Shown here piece after piece: positions 1 to 7,233 of a stretch of DNA of 17,842 bases. Origin of the DNA: an uncultured Burkholderiaceae bacterium (GTDB taxonomy: Bacteria; Pseudomonadota; Gammaproteobacteria; Burkholderiales; Burkholderiaceae); NCBI GenBank assembly GCA_937871985.1, contig CALMPB010000187.1, positions 1 to 17,842 on the forward strand. Reading direction: 5' to 3'. A model generated the notes under the pieces. That model worked only from the letters and a program-made list of their open reading frames with translations, was not told where the DNA came from and ran no database searches. Numbering within the stretch: the first letter of the stretch is position 1; each line of letters starts with the position of its first letter. The position numbers and the translations under genes were made by a program.

Positions 1-838
1 ACAACACCCCGATCTCGTTGCGCGACCTCACCTCCACCCGCTGCGTCAGGTCCCCCCCCGCTATCCGGTCAAAATGCTCGCCAGCCAGGACGAGCGGCCG
101 GATGACCGTGCGCTTGAACAGCAGCATGACCAGGAACACCAGAATCACGCCAATCGCGATGCCGGCGCCGATCACCGTCAAAGCCCGCTTGAATTCGACT
201 TCCGCGCGAGCATGGAACAGGTCTTCCTGCTTGAGCGTATGCGCCTTCAAGTCCTCGATCGCCTTGTCGAAGGCCTTGGCGCGATCGATGCCGATCTGGT
301 TGTTGACGAAATAAAACGTGCCGTAATCCTGGTAGGACAATGCCTGCACCATGGGAGCAATGCCGTTTTCATCGTACACCTTGTAGGCGTCGATCAAGGC
401 CTGGGACAGTTTGCCCCCCTCTTCGCCCTGCGGCGGATTTTTACGGAAGCTGTCGAAATTGCTCTTGACCTTGGCCAATTGCGCCATCGCGGCATTCAGC
501 GTGGCCTTGCCTTCCTCGGCCATTGCGGCGTCGTCATTGACGTTGCTTTCCTGGTAGCGCGCGGCGGTCATCATGCCCAGACGCGCCTGCAGCATCTCGT
601 TGCTGATCTCCGAAACCAGCCTGGTGCTGGCGTTTTGCTGCGTCAGTGCGCGTTCAGCACGCGCATTGGCATCCAGAAAATAAGCGCCAATGCCGCCCAC
701 GACGGCGATCAGAATCATGAAGACCAGCAGGCAGGCCATCAGTCGCGTGCTTACCTTGACGTCCACCAGCCGGAAACCGCCGCTCGCCCGTTGCCGGCTT
801 CGGCCCAGGGACGCGGAAGAAAATGCGAAAACTCTCAT
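1..838 (-). CDS. Methyl-accepting chemotaxis protein, N-terminal part (cut by window edge)
   Basis: This is an inner-membrane chemoreceptor that would sense periplasmic ligands and signal to CheA/CheW. Only 279 codons are visible; the signalling domain lies beyond the window start. In order: a cytoplasmic N-terminal stretch of ~30 residues, unusually long and Ser/Arg-rich; a first membrane segment at ~33-55; a periplasmic helical sensor at ~56-217, resembling the four-helix-bundle TarH/4HB type; a second membrane segment at ~218-241; and the start of a HAMP domain with the expected IAGGDLTQRV pattern. I chose the ATG at 838 because a purine-rich AAGGA/GGAG lies just ahead of it. A GTG 24 codons in would give a more typical short N-terminus but has no ribosome site. 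A run of eight G on the coding strand (52-59) lies in the HAMP region. The gene is separated from the upstream lipoprotein gene by 129 bases, so it may have its own promoter. The MCP call is firm; the ligand is unknown. Confidence 0.93.
   Translation of the reverse strand, partial: MRVFAFSSASLGRSRQRASGGFRLVDVKVSTRLMACLLVFMILIAVVGGIGAYFLDANARAERALTQQNASTRLVSEISNEMLQARLGMMTAARYQESNVNDDAAMAEEGKATLNAAMAQLAKVKSNFDSFRKNPPQGEEGGKLSQALIDAYKVYDENGIAPMVQALSYQDYGTFYFVNNQIGIDRAKAFDKAIEDLKAHTLKQEDLFHARAEVEFKRALTVIGAGIAIGVILVFLVMLLFKRTVIRPLVLAGEHFDRIAGGDLTQRVEVRSRNEIGVL
52..59 (-). repeat. Homopolymeric G8 tract inside the MCP HAMP region
   Basis: Eight consecutive C on the plus strand read as eight G in the gene, spanning the Ala-Gly-Gly-Asp codons of the HAMP domain. 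Loss or gain of one base would shift the frame before the signalling domain. The reading frame is intact in this copy. Confidence 0.6.
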
Positions 839-854
839 GCTCCATCCTTTTAGT

Positions 855-867
855 ATGATTTCATCAT
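855..867. promoter_or_regulatory. Operator-like interrupted palindrome ahead of the MCP gene
   Basis: ATGAT-TTC-ATCAT is a perfect 5-base inverted repeat with a 3-base centre, 17 bases upstream of the MCP start. It partly overlaps one copy of a 9-base direct repeat, ATTCTTATG, at 866-874 and 906-914 (exactly 40 bases apart). A TTGAAA-like element lies in between, and there is only a weak sigma-28-like match (AAAA, 15 bases, TGTCATAA). The arrangement could be a promoter/operator, but no factor can be named from sequence alone. Confidence 0.25.
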
Positions 868-936
868 TCTTATGACATCCAGCCCGCGCCGTTTTTTCAA
901 CACTGATTCTTATGCGCCGCCTGCTCCCGTATGGCG

Positions 937-962
937 TCGCCAAGCCACGGTCGGCTTGGCGA
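937..962 (-). terminator. Hairpin directly after the lipoprotein gene, no T tract
   Basis: A 10-base perfect inverted repeat (arms 937-946 and 953-962, 6-base loop) begins 5 bases after the lipoprotein stop codon on the minus strand. No run of T follows, so it is not a classic intrinsic terminator. It could be a 3' stabilising hairpin or part of a Rho-dependent end. Its position suggests the transcript from flgK mostly ends here, before the next MCP gene. Confidence 0.4.
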
Positions 963-967
963 GCCGT

Positions 968-1468
968 TTACTGCTGCTCCGACAAGGGATAGCTGATGGC
1001 GGGATTGTCGATGCCTTTGTTCGACATGTCGGCCACCGGGTTGGGAGCAGAGCCTGACGCGGGGACGGCGGCCATCGTCCGCCGCGACGCCTCCCCCGAC
1101 TTGGCGTCCTCGGGCTTGCCCGGCTCGCCAGGCACATTGACGCTGTCGACCACTCGCTCGAAGCGGCCGTCGGGTCCGAACCGCAGCGACAACTCCTGAC
1201 GGACGTACAGTGCATCCGCCACCATCGATGCCTTGACCGCCCAACGCGCCGTCATGGAACCGTCGCCCTGTCGATAGATGTCCACCGGAGCGGCGCCAAG
1301 CAGGGTTTGCGCCTGCTGGAACGTGGTACGGCCCACCACGATTTGCGGCAGGGCCGTGGCATTGAAGCTTTGGCCCGTTGTGCTGCACGCGGTCAATAAC
1401 GCCAATGCGGCGCCTGCAACTGCCAGGCGCCACGATCCGCACTGCTTCGACTGCGCGGTATGCTTCAT
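968..1468 (-). CDS. Small outer-membrane lipoprotein, BamE/SmpA-like fold, function unknown
   Basis: This encodes a 166-residue predicted lipoprotein. Residues 1-27 form a signal peptide with Arg14 ahead of an Ala/Leu-rich core and the lipobox LTAC. Cys28 would be lipidated, and Ser at +2 predicts sorting to the outer membrane. Residues ~40-105 follow the pattern of the BamE/SmpA/OmlA family: a 'VGRTTFQQAQTLLGAAP' helix segment, then beta-strand-like stretches ending in 'LRFGPDGRFERVVDS'. The last ~60 residues are Pro/Ala/Ser/Gly-rich and probably disordered. The ATG at 1468 is 2 bases after the stop of the upstream MCP gene, with a GGAAG element ~10 bases ahead, so translation is probably coupled. 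A TTG six codons earlier (1486) is possible but would overlap the MCP gene and weaken the signal peptide. The fold assignment is by pattern only. It is too divergent and too oddly placed to be called BamE itself. A role in chemotaxis or the flagellar envelope is inference from context. Confidence 0.8.
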   Translation of the reverse strand: MKHTAQSKQCGSWRLAVAGAALALLTACSTTGQSFNATALPQIVVGRTTFQQAQTLLGAAPVDIYRQGDGSMTARWAVKASMVADALYVRQELSLRFGPDGRFERVVDSVNVPGEPGKPEDAKSGEASRRTMAAVPASGSAPNPVADMSNKGIDNPAISYPLSEQQ

Positions 1469-1470
1469 GG

Positions 1471-2817
1471 TCAGAATTCTTCCCAATCGTCGTCGCTCTG
1501 GGCCTTGGCGCGCTTGGCCGGATTTTCGGTTGCCGCAGTCGCCGGATTATTCTTCAACGCCGGCGGAGCGGCCGGACGACCGGATGGCGGCGCGGCGCCT
1601 CCGGCGGCCAAAGCGGGAGCGGGGCTGCGCGGCGCCGAGGCCGGGGCCGCTTTGGGAGGAGCCGGCCGGGAAGCCACCGGCTTGGCCGACACATCGATAA
1701 CCTGCTTGCCCGATAGCTTGTACACGGCCACGGCGCTGCTTACCTGGGTCACCTGCTCGCGCAGCTCGGAGGCCGAACGAGCGGCCTGTTCGACCAAGGC
1801 GGCATTTTGCTGCGTCACGCCATCCATTTGCGTAACCGCCATATTGATCTGCTCGATGCCGCTGGATTGTTCGGTGGTGGCGGCCGAGATTTCGCCCATG
1901 ATATCGGTGACCCGGGCCACGGATGCGACGATTTCCTGCATGGTCGCCCCGGCGCGCTCCACCTGCTGGGATCCTTCGGCCACTTTCTTGACCGAATCGT
2001 CGATGAGATCCTTGATTTCCTTGGCGGCATGGGCGCTGCGCTGGGCCAGGGCCCGAACCTCGGCGGCCACCACGGCAAATCCCTTGCCCTGCTCACCCGC
2101 CCGCGCCGCTTCCACCGCCGCGTTCAGCGCCAGAATATTCGTCTGGAACGCAATGCTGTCGATCACGCCGACGATGTCCGAAATTTTGCGGGAGCTGGCG
2201 GAAATACCTTCCATGGTCGACACCACTTCGCCCACCGCTTCACCGCCGCGCTGGGCGACTTCGGAGGCCGTGGCGGCCAGTTGATTGGCCTGGCGGGCGT
2301 TGTCGGCATTTTGCCTGACCGTGCTGGAAAGCTGCTCCATGCTGGCCGCCGTCTGCTGCAAGGCCGCCGCCTGCTGCTCGGTGCGGCTGCTCAGGTCGGC
2401 ATTGCCCACCACGATTTCCTGCGTGCCCGCATTGATGCGTTCGAGCCCGGCCCGCACGCTGCCCACGCTGCGGCCAAGGTTTTCCTGCAGACGCTTGACG
2501 GCGGCATACAGCAAGCCCACTTCGTTCTGGCTGGCGACCTCGATGCGATGGGTCAGGTCTCCCACCGAAATACGGTCGAAATGCAGCCCGATCTGCTTGA
2601 GCGGACGCAATACCTTGCGCGACAAGGTCAGCCAGGTGATGAAGGCCAGCACCACGGACAGTACGGCCAAGGCCAGGAACGCATAGCGGGCGTTGACGAC
2701 GCTGTCGTCCGTCGGCAGGCTATACCACCCCAGGCCCGCGGCAAGCACGGTAAGAACCGAGAGTATCAGCACCAGCAGGAACAAGCTGGCTTTAAGTTGT
2801 GCGCGAGACGATTTCAT
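1471..2817 (-). CDS. Methyl-accepting chemotaxis protein lacking a periplasmic sensor domain, with C-terminal tether pentapeptide
   Basis: This is a 448-residue chemoreceptor. Two membrane segments (~10-31 and ~46-66) are joined by only ~14 residues, so there is no room for a periplasmic ligand domain. HAMP follows at ~64-117 ([14 protein letters not shown]), then the MCP signalling domain at ~118-365. Its conserved tip, [21 protein letters not shown] with following residues to ~261, is where CheA and CheW bind. Residues ~366-443 are an Ala/Pro-rich flexible linker. The last five residues, DWEEF, fit the xWxxF pentapeptide that tethers CheR and CheB in high-abundance receptors such as Tar and Tsr. 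The gene starts 3 bases after flgL stops and the ribosome site is weak, which suggests coupling to flgL and co-expression from the flgK promoter. It may sense through the membrane or HAMP (energy state, temperature, pH), or act as a scaffold/helper receptor; which one is not decidable here. Confidence 0.96.
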   Translation of the reverse strand: MKSSRAQLKASLFLLVLILSVLTVLAAGLGWYSLPTDDSVVNARYAFLALAVLSVVLAFITWLTLSRKVLRPLKQIGLHFDRISVGDLTHRIEVASQNEVGLLYAAVKRLQENLGRSVGSVRAGLERINAGTQEIVVGNADLSSRTEQQAAALQQTAASMEQLSSTVRQNADNARQANQLAATASEVAQRGGEAVGEVVSTMEGISASSRKISDIVGVIDSIAFQTNILALNAAVEAARAGEQGKGFAVVAAEVRALAQRSAHAAKEIKDLIDDSVKKVAEGSQQVERAGATMQEIVASVARVTDIMGEISAATTEQSSGIEQINMAVTQMDGVTQQNAALVEQAARSASELREQVTQVSSAVAVYKLSGKQVIDVSAKPVASRPAPPKAAPASAPRSPAPALAAGGAAPPSGRPAAPPALKNNPATAATENPAKRAKAQSDDDWEEF

Positions 2818-2820
2818 GTT

Positions 2821-4377
2821 TTACGAACCCATATTGAACAGGCTGGTGCCTTGGATCTGCTTGAACGCCATGGCCGCTGCCTCCAGGGCCGACTGGCGCA
2901 ACTGCAACTGCGCGGTTGCCGAGTAGTAATCCACATCCTCCAAGCGGGACAATTGCTGGGTATAGCCCAGATTGCGCAACGTGCCGTTGGAGTCGATGGC
3001 ATCCAGCTCGTTCAGGCGCGAACCGACGGACGAACGCACGGTAAGCACCTGGTTGTAGTTCAGGTCGATGCGCTGGATGGCGCTGGCCAAGGTATTGAGA
3101 AACGCGGTTTGCTGGGTATTGCCTGTGGAGGCGGGAGTACCCAGCGCCGTAATGATATTGTCCAACGTGTCGAAGATATTCAGATCGGTGGGCTGGGGGG
3201 CCTGAACCGTAATTTTGTCGCCCGCCTCCGGCGCGCCGGTAATGTCCAGGCTGACGCCCGCTCCGGGGATATCGGTGGCTCCCCCGGGCGGCGTAAACGT
3301 GCCGTCGACGGCGCCCAGAGGGGTCGCAAGGCTGCTGTCCGAATAAAAAGTGGTCGTGAATTTCGTTGGATCGGCAGCATCGAACTCGATCGTGAACGGC
3401 TTGCCGAAATACTGGGCGGATGCATCGGTCACCGTGGAGTTTCCGGCTGCCAGGGTGCTTGCGGGATCGGCTTTCTGCACGCTCGCCGCGTATCCGGCAT
3501 TGGCCGGCTCGACGGAAAACTTGTCGCCAACCGCCGGCGCACCCGAGAAATCGACGCTTACCCCGCCGCCCAGATCCAGGGTGGTCGTCCCGGACGCATA
3601 ATTCACAGGGGCCGAACTGCTTACCGTGGCGCCGCTGACGTCCTTGACCTGAATGGTGTACTGCAGAACCGGCGGTGTATCGGCCGAATTGGAAAACGCG
3701 ATCTCGAACGTCTTGCCCACATTCGCGCCTTGCGCATCGGTCACCACGGGTTTGCCGATCAAGCCCGTGCCGCTATTGGATGAGTCGGCGCGGGTCAGGT
3801 AGTTGCGCGCGCCCGTGCTGGCGCGCATGAAAATATCGCTGCCGATGTCGCTGCCGGCTATCTGGCGGGTTTGATCGGCCTGGATCAGGCGCTGGTTGGT
3901 ATCGCCGTTGTACGTGACTTTGCCGCTGGCATCAGCCACGAACGCCGGCTGCGACCCGGAATAGCCCGAAAACAGATATTGACCGTTGCCGTCCGTGGCA
4001 TTGGCCAGACCCAACAGGGTGTCCTTCGCATTCTTCAGCACGTCGGACAATGTGGCACGATCGGCGTCCGACATGCTGCCGTTGCCGGCCTCGACAAGAC
4101 GCGTCTTGACGTCCTGGAGCAGCGTGGTCACCGACGATAAGGTATTTTCCTCGGTTCCCAGGTTGTTCTTGGCCACCTCGCGGTTGTCGGCAAACCGCTG
4201 GTTCAATGTTTGAGCCTGGCTGAGGTTGATGGCCTGCGCGGCAGCCAGGGGGTCGTCGGCGGGCGTGACCATGCGCTGGCCGCTGGCGACCTGTTGATAC
4301 AGATGCATCAGGTCGGACTGCTGGGCATTGATCGAGTTAAGTCCGGTCTGGAAAAACAGATTGGAACTGATACGCAT
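2821..4377 (-). CDS. flgL: Flagellar hook-filament junction protein FlgL (HAP3), enlarged
   Basis: FlgL is the second junction protein between hook and filament, exported through the flagellar type III system and positioned after FlgK. The start at 4377 gives MRISSNLFFQTG, the standard FlgL/flagellin-type N-terminus, with GAGG 8 bases upstream. A TTG nine codons earlier is rejected. Residues ~1-185 and ~395-518 are the paired helical terminal regions that pack in the filament core. At 518 residues it is far longer than the ~317 residues of the enterobacterial protein. The extra length is a surface region at ~197-393 made of two similar ~90-residue modules. Each contains a VTDA...GK-F-I-F start and a GV-D-GAP-GDK-V end. 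A related module occurs in FlgK. No cysteine is present. The gene is 62 bases downstream of flgK and 3 bases upstream of the MCP gene. Confidence 0.96.
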   Translation of the reverse strand: MRISSNLFFQTGLNSINAQQSDLMHLYQQVASGQRMVTPADDPLAAAQAINLSQAQTLNQRFADNREVAKNNLGTEENTLSSVTTLLQDVKTRLVEAGNGSMSDADRATLSDVLKNAKDTLLGLANATDGNGQYLFSGYSGSQPAFVADASGKVTYNGDTNQRLIQADQTRQIAGSDIGSDIFMRASTGARNYLTRADSSNSGTGLIGKPVVTDAQGANVGKTFEIAFSNSADTPPVLQYTIQVKDVSGATVSSSAPVNYASGTTTLDLGGGVSVDFSGAPAVGDKFSVEPANAGYAASVQKADPASTLAAGNSTVTDASAQYFGKPFTIEFDAADPTKFTTTFYSDSSLATPLGAVDGTFTPPGGATDIPGAGVSLDITGAPEAGDKITVQAPQPTDLNIFDTLDNIITALGTPASTGNTQQTAFLNTLASAIQRIDLNYNQVLTVRSSVGSRLNELDAIDSNGTLRNLGYTQQLSRLEDVDYYSATAQLQLRQSALEAAAMAFKQIQGTSLFNMGS

Positions 4378-4439
4378 GGCGACAACCTCAAAATAATCTG
4401 GCAAACGGCAATCCGGCGGGCAGCGGACTTACAAACCTA

Positions 4440-6089
4440 TCAAGTGGGCAGGCTCAACAGTGTGTCGAACAATGTCGCGCTGGTCTGGATCAGGCGCGAC
4501 GCCGCCTGGTACTGCTGGGTGTAACGCTGGAGATTGACGTATTCCTCATCCAGGTTGACGCCCGAAACGGCTTGCTGCGCGGCGTAGTTCTGTTGGATCA
4601 GGGTTGCCTGCGCCTTGGCCGAGGTGGCGTTTTGCTGGGTCTGCACCCCTACCTTGTTGACGATCTGCGAGAACGCGTCGTTCAGGCCCATGGTGCCGTT
4701 GCCCAGGATTTTGTCCGTTTGCAGCTTGGCCATGGCCAGCGCATTGCCGCCGTCGGCATCGCCCGTGGTCGTGGAGGCCGCGGCAATGCTGGCCGGGTCG
4801 GTGAGATTCAGGGAAATGGCGCCCGCCGCGTTGCGGGTGGGCTGCAACGACCAGGAGTCACCGGCCTTGGGAGTGCCGCTAAGCTGTATTTGCACCCCGT
4901 CGAAATCGACGGGGTCGGTGGTGAGGTCGGTGTAGGTTTTCTGGGTTCCATTCGGAACAGAGGTAACCTTGTACACGGAGCCGTCGAACTCGATTTTGTA
5001 ATCCTGCGAAGTCAGCTTGTTGGGATCGGAAAACGACGCTTGCAGCGTTGCCGAGCCCTGGTTGCCCGCGCCGACCAGCACGGTGGGGCTGCCCAGCGAG
5101 AAAAACGCCGCACCCGGCTTGCCGTTCTGGTCGTAGCCTGCCGTTTGCACCTGGTTGACCGAAATCGCCAGCCCCGTAGCCAGGCGGCCCAGGTCGTTCT
5201 GGACGGAATCCAGCGTGCCGCTGCGATACGAAAGCAAGCCGCCCAGCGTACCGCCCGTAATGCTGCTGTCGGACATTTCGACCAAGGTAGTGCGGCCGGT
5301 GCCGGTGGGCGCGGAATACGCCACCACGGTGCGCGTGGGATCGTCCGCCGAGGGAATGACCTGCAAGGGGAAAACTGTATCGCCGCCCAGCAGCACCTGG
5401 CCGTTGCCGATGGTGAGATTGACGTTGCCGTCCTGCTCGAACACCTTGACCCCCGCCAGTTGGCTGAGCTCGGACACGGCCTGATCGCGCTGGTCGAGCA
5501 AATCGTTGGGCGGCTGCCCCGAGCCGGATGCCTTGGCATTGACGATTTGCTGGTTCATGTCGCGGATACGCTCGACATAGCTGTTGATTTGCGTAACGAC
5601 CGTGGAAACCTGGGTATTGATGTTGTCGCGTTGCGAGTTCAAAAAGGCGTTGGCGTCGTTGATCTGGCCAACGAGACTGGCGGCCCGGCCCAGAAGATCC
5701 TGGCGGGAAGCCGGATCGGCCGGCGCCGAGGCCACCGCCTGGATGCCGTCGAAAAAGTTCTGCAGCGCCGGGGTGATGCCCACGGTGCGGTCGGCGAACA
5801 GATTATTGACCTGGACGATCTGGTTGCCGTAGGCGGTAATGGTCGCTCCCGTGCTTTGCGAATTGACCAGTTGCCGGTACAGGAAATTGTCGTAGGCGCG
5901 CTGCACGCTGTCGGTCTGCACGCCGCGACCGATGAAGCCGGACCCTGTGCTGGTCGCGCCCGCCGTCGATACCATGACCTGCTGGCGGTTATAGCCATCG
6001 GTGGCCGAATTGTTGATATTGTGGCCGGTGGTTTGCAGGCGGTTTTGCGCCACGTTTATGCCCGAGAGACCAAGATTGGCTAGATTCAT
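4440..6089 (-). CDS. flgK: Flagellar hook-filament junction protein FlgK (HAP1)
   Basis: FlgK is the first junction protein placed on the finished hook. The 549-residue product starts MNLANLGLSGINVAQNRL and includes the TGHNINNSATDGYNRQ motif (residues ~21-36) typical of FlgK and rod/hook family N-termini. The C-terminal helix (~505-549) has the matching NLDEEYVNLQRYTQQYQAA pattern. The middle is the variable surface region; residues ~345-420 form a module ending 'LSGTPKAGDSWSLQP' that resembles the duplicated modules in FlgL. The ATG at 6089 has a modest GGA ~8 bases upstream. A strong sigma-28 promoter lies 64-90 bases upstream, and a palindrome sits in the leader, so flgK is the likely first gene of a late flagellar transcript. 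FlgN is the expected export chaperone. Confidence 0.97.
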   Translation of the reverse strand: MNLANLGLSGINVAQNRLQTTGHNINNSATDGYNRQQVMVSTAGATSTGSGFIGRGVQTDSVQRAYDNFLYRQLVNSQSTGATITAYGNQIVQVNNLFADRTVGITPALQNFFDGIQAVASAPADPASRQDLLGRAASLVGQINDANAFLNSQRDNINTQVSTVVTQINSYVERIRDMNQQIVNAKASGSGQPPNDLLDQRDQAVSELSQLAGVKVFEQDGNVNLTIGNGQVLLGGDTVFPLQVIPSADDPTRTVVAYSAPTGTGRTTLVEMSDSSITGGTLGGLLSYRSGTLDSVQNDLGRLATGLAISVNQVQTAGYDQNGKPGAAFFSLGSPTVLVGAGNQGSATLQASFSDPNKLTSQDYKIEFDGSVYKVTSVPNGTQKTYTDLTTDPVDFDGVQIQLSGTPKAGDSWSLQPTRNAAGAISLNLTDPASIAAASTTTGDADGGNALAMAKLQTDKILGNGTMGLNDAFSQIVNKVGVQTQQNATSAKAQATLIQQNYAAQQAVSGVNLDEEYVNLQRYTQQYQAASRLIQTSATLFDTLLSLPT

Positions 6090-6106
6090 CGATATTCCGT
6101 TGGTAA

Positions 6107-6132
6107 CAGGGTAAAACTTCTGTCTTACCCTG
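6107..6132 (-). repeat. Inverted repeat in the flgK leader
   Basis: CAGGGTAA at 6107-6114 and TTACCCTG at 6125-6132 form a perfect 8-base inverted repeat with a 10-base loop. It lies between the predicted sigma-28 start site and the flgK ribosome site. No T run follows on the minus strand, so it is not a simple terminator. It could be an RNA hairpin affecting flgK translation or a protein-binding site. Confidence 0.4.
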
Positions 6133-6152
6133 GAAGATGACCATTCAGTGCA

Positions 6153-6179
6153 TTAACGGCATTTCGCCGAAATTATTTA
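6153..6179 (-). promoter_or_regulatory. Sigma-28 (FliA) promoter for the flgK-flgL-MCP-lipoprotein transcript
   Basis: On the minus strand the sequence reads TAAA (6179-6176), exactly 15 bases, then GCCGTTAA (6160-6153). The enterobacterial sigma-28 consensus is TAAA, 15 bases, GCCGATAA, so 11 of 12 positions match with ideal spacing. Transcription would begin near 6146, giving a leader of ~57 bases before flgK. Late sigma-28 control of flgKL is known in enterics, which supports the call. Confidence 0.85.
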
Positions 6180-6226
6180 GCCTGGGAGCGCGGCTGGGTT
6201 CCACCGGCGGCCCCGCGCCCCGACGC

Positions 6227-7219
6227 CTATGTCGCCAATTTGTTGAAATACCCCATGATATTGATCAGTTTTTCCGCATAGGCGGGATCGGTGGCATAGC
6301 CGGCGTCCTGGATGCGCCGCGCCGCTTCCTGGGCGGAGGATGCCTTGGCGACGTCGCTGTAGCGGTCGCTGTTGCCGATCAGCTTGGCGTAGTCGGCAAA
6401 CGATTCGGCATACGAGTTGTAGACCCGGAACGGCTGGACGACCTTGCGCGCCACGCCGTTCTCGTATTCGGTGGTCGTAATGTTCACCACCTTGCCGGTC
6501 CAGCCGCCGGTCGCCTTGATGCCGAACAGGTTGTAGCTGTTGGCGCCGTCGTCGCCCCGTATTTCCCGCTTGCCCCAGCCGGATTCCAGCGCCGCCTGGC
6601 TCAGGATGAGTTCGGCCGGCAAACCGCTTTTGGCCGCCGCCACCTTGGCGGCGGAGCCCATGCGGTCGACGAAATTCTGGATATGCGCCGGCGCGCCCTG
6701 CACCGCCGAGACGGCCGCCCCGACCATGCTGCCCATCGGGCTTTGCGACAACATGTCGATCAACGAGGAAATGGACGTGGCGTCCTCCTTGCGCTCCTCG
6801 CCGATGCGCGAGCGCAAGCCCGGCACTCGGGAACTGGCCAGCTCGGGCAAGGACTTGGCGCGCGCTTCGATGGCGGCGGCGCCCTGCCCGCTCGACGAAT
6901 TGCCCTGGATCTGCTGCAGCAAGGCCTGGGCCAGGCCGATGCCGGGGTCGGACAATTGCAAGGCGCTTTGCTCGTCGGACATGCTTTGCACGAGACGGGT
7001 CTGGTCGCTGTCGAGCAGGCCCTTCATGCCGGATGCCTGCCTGGCCTGCTTGAGCAACTGCTGGATGAACATGGCCTCGAATTGCTGGGCAACCTGTTTT
7101 TGGTCTTTTTCCGAGGCGCTGGCTCCGTTCTTCACGGCCAGCCCCAATTGGTTCAAGCGCCCGAAATCGATGGCGGAACCAAGATTGGCGTCGGCTGGCC
7201 GGGGCGTGTAGTAAGTCAT
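6227..7219 (-). CDS. flgJ: FlgJ: rod-capping protein and peptidoglycan hydrolase
   Basis: FlgJ works in the periplasm. Its N-terminal domain caps the growing rod and its C-terminal glucosaminidase-type domain opens peptidoglycan for rod passage. The 330-residue product has the dual-domain form. The rod-binding region is at ~40-100 (QVAQQFEAMFIQQLLKQAR, then a DxQ segment). A variable linker spans ~105-175. The hydrolase region at ~180-330 has SQAALESGWGKREI, where Glu212 is the expected catalytic residue, and YNLFGIKA. There is no Sec signal, as expected for export by the flagellar system. The ATG at 7219 has AAGGA 10 bases upstream, overlapping the end of flgI, which points to coupled translation. 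It ends the flgB-J run, 47 bases before the flgK promoter. Confidence 0.96.
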   Translation of the reverse strand: MTYYTPRPADANLGSAIDFGRLNQLGLAVKNGASASEKDQKQVAQQFEAMFIQQLLKQARQASGMKGLLDSDQTRLVQSMSDEQSALQLSDPGIGLAQALLQQIQGNSSSGQGAAAIEARAKSLPELASSRVPGLRSRIGEERKEDATSISSLIDMLSQSPMGSMVGAAVSAVQGAPAHIQNFVDRMGSAAKVAAAKSGLPAELILSQAALESGWGKREIRGDDGANSYNLFGIKATGGWTGKVVNITTTEYENGVARKVVQPFRVYNSYAESFADYAKLIGNSDRYSDVAKASSAQEAARRIQDAGYATDPAYAEKLINIMGYFNKLAT

Positions 7220-7233
7220 GGCGGTCAGTCCTT

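Noticed and set aside
1807..3783. Long plus-strand open frame (658 codons) antisense to the MCP and flgL
   Set aside because: It lies wholly opposite two well-supported genes, has a His/Arg/Gly-rich composition typical of GC-rich antisense frames, and shows no domain or ribosome site.
4378..4404. Nine-codon longer FlgL from TTG 4404
   Set aside because: The conserved FlgL N-terminus MRISSN begins at ATG 4377 with a ribosome site; the extension has neither.
4572..6083. Plus-strand open frame of 503 codons antisense to flgK
   Set aside because: Shadow of flgK codon bias; low-complexity Gly/Arg/Val/Leu composition and no recognisable protein.
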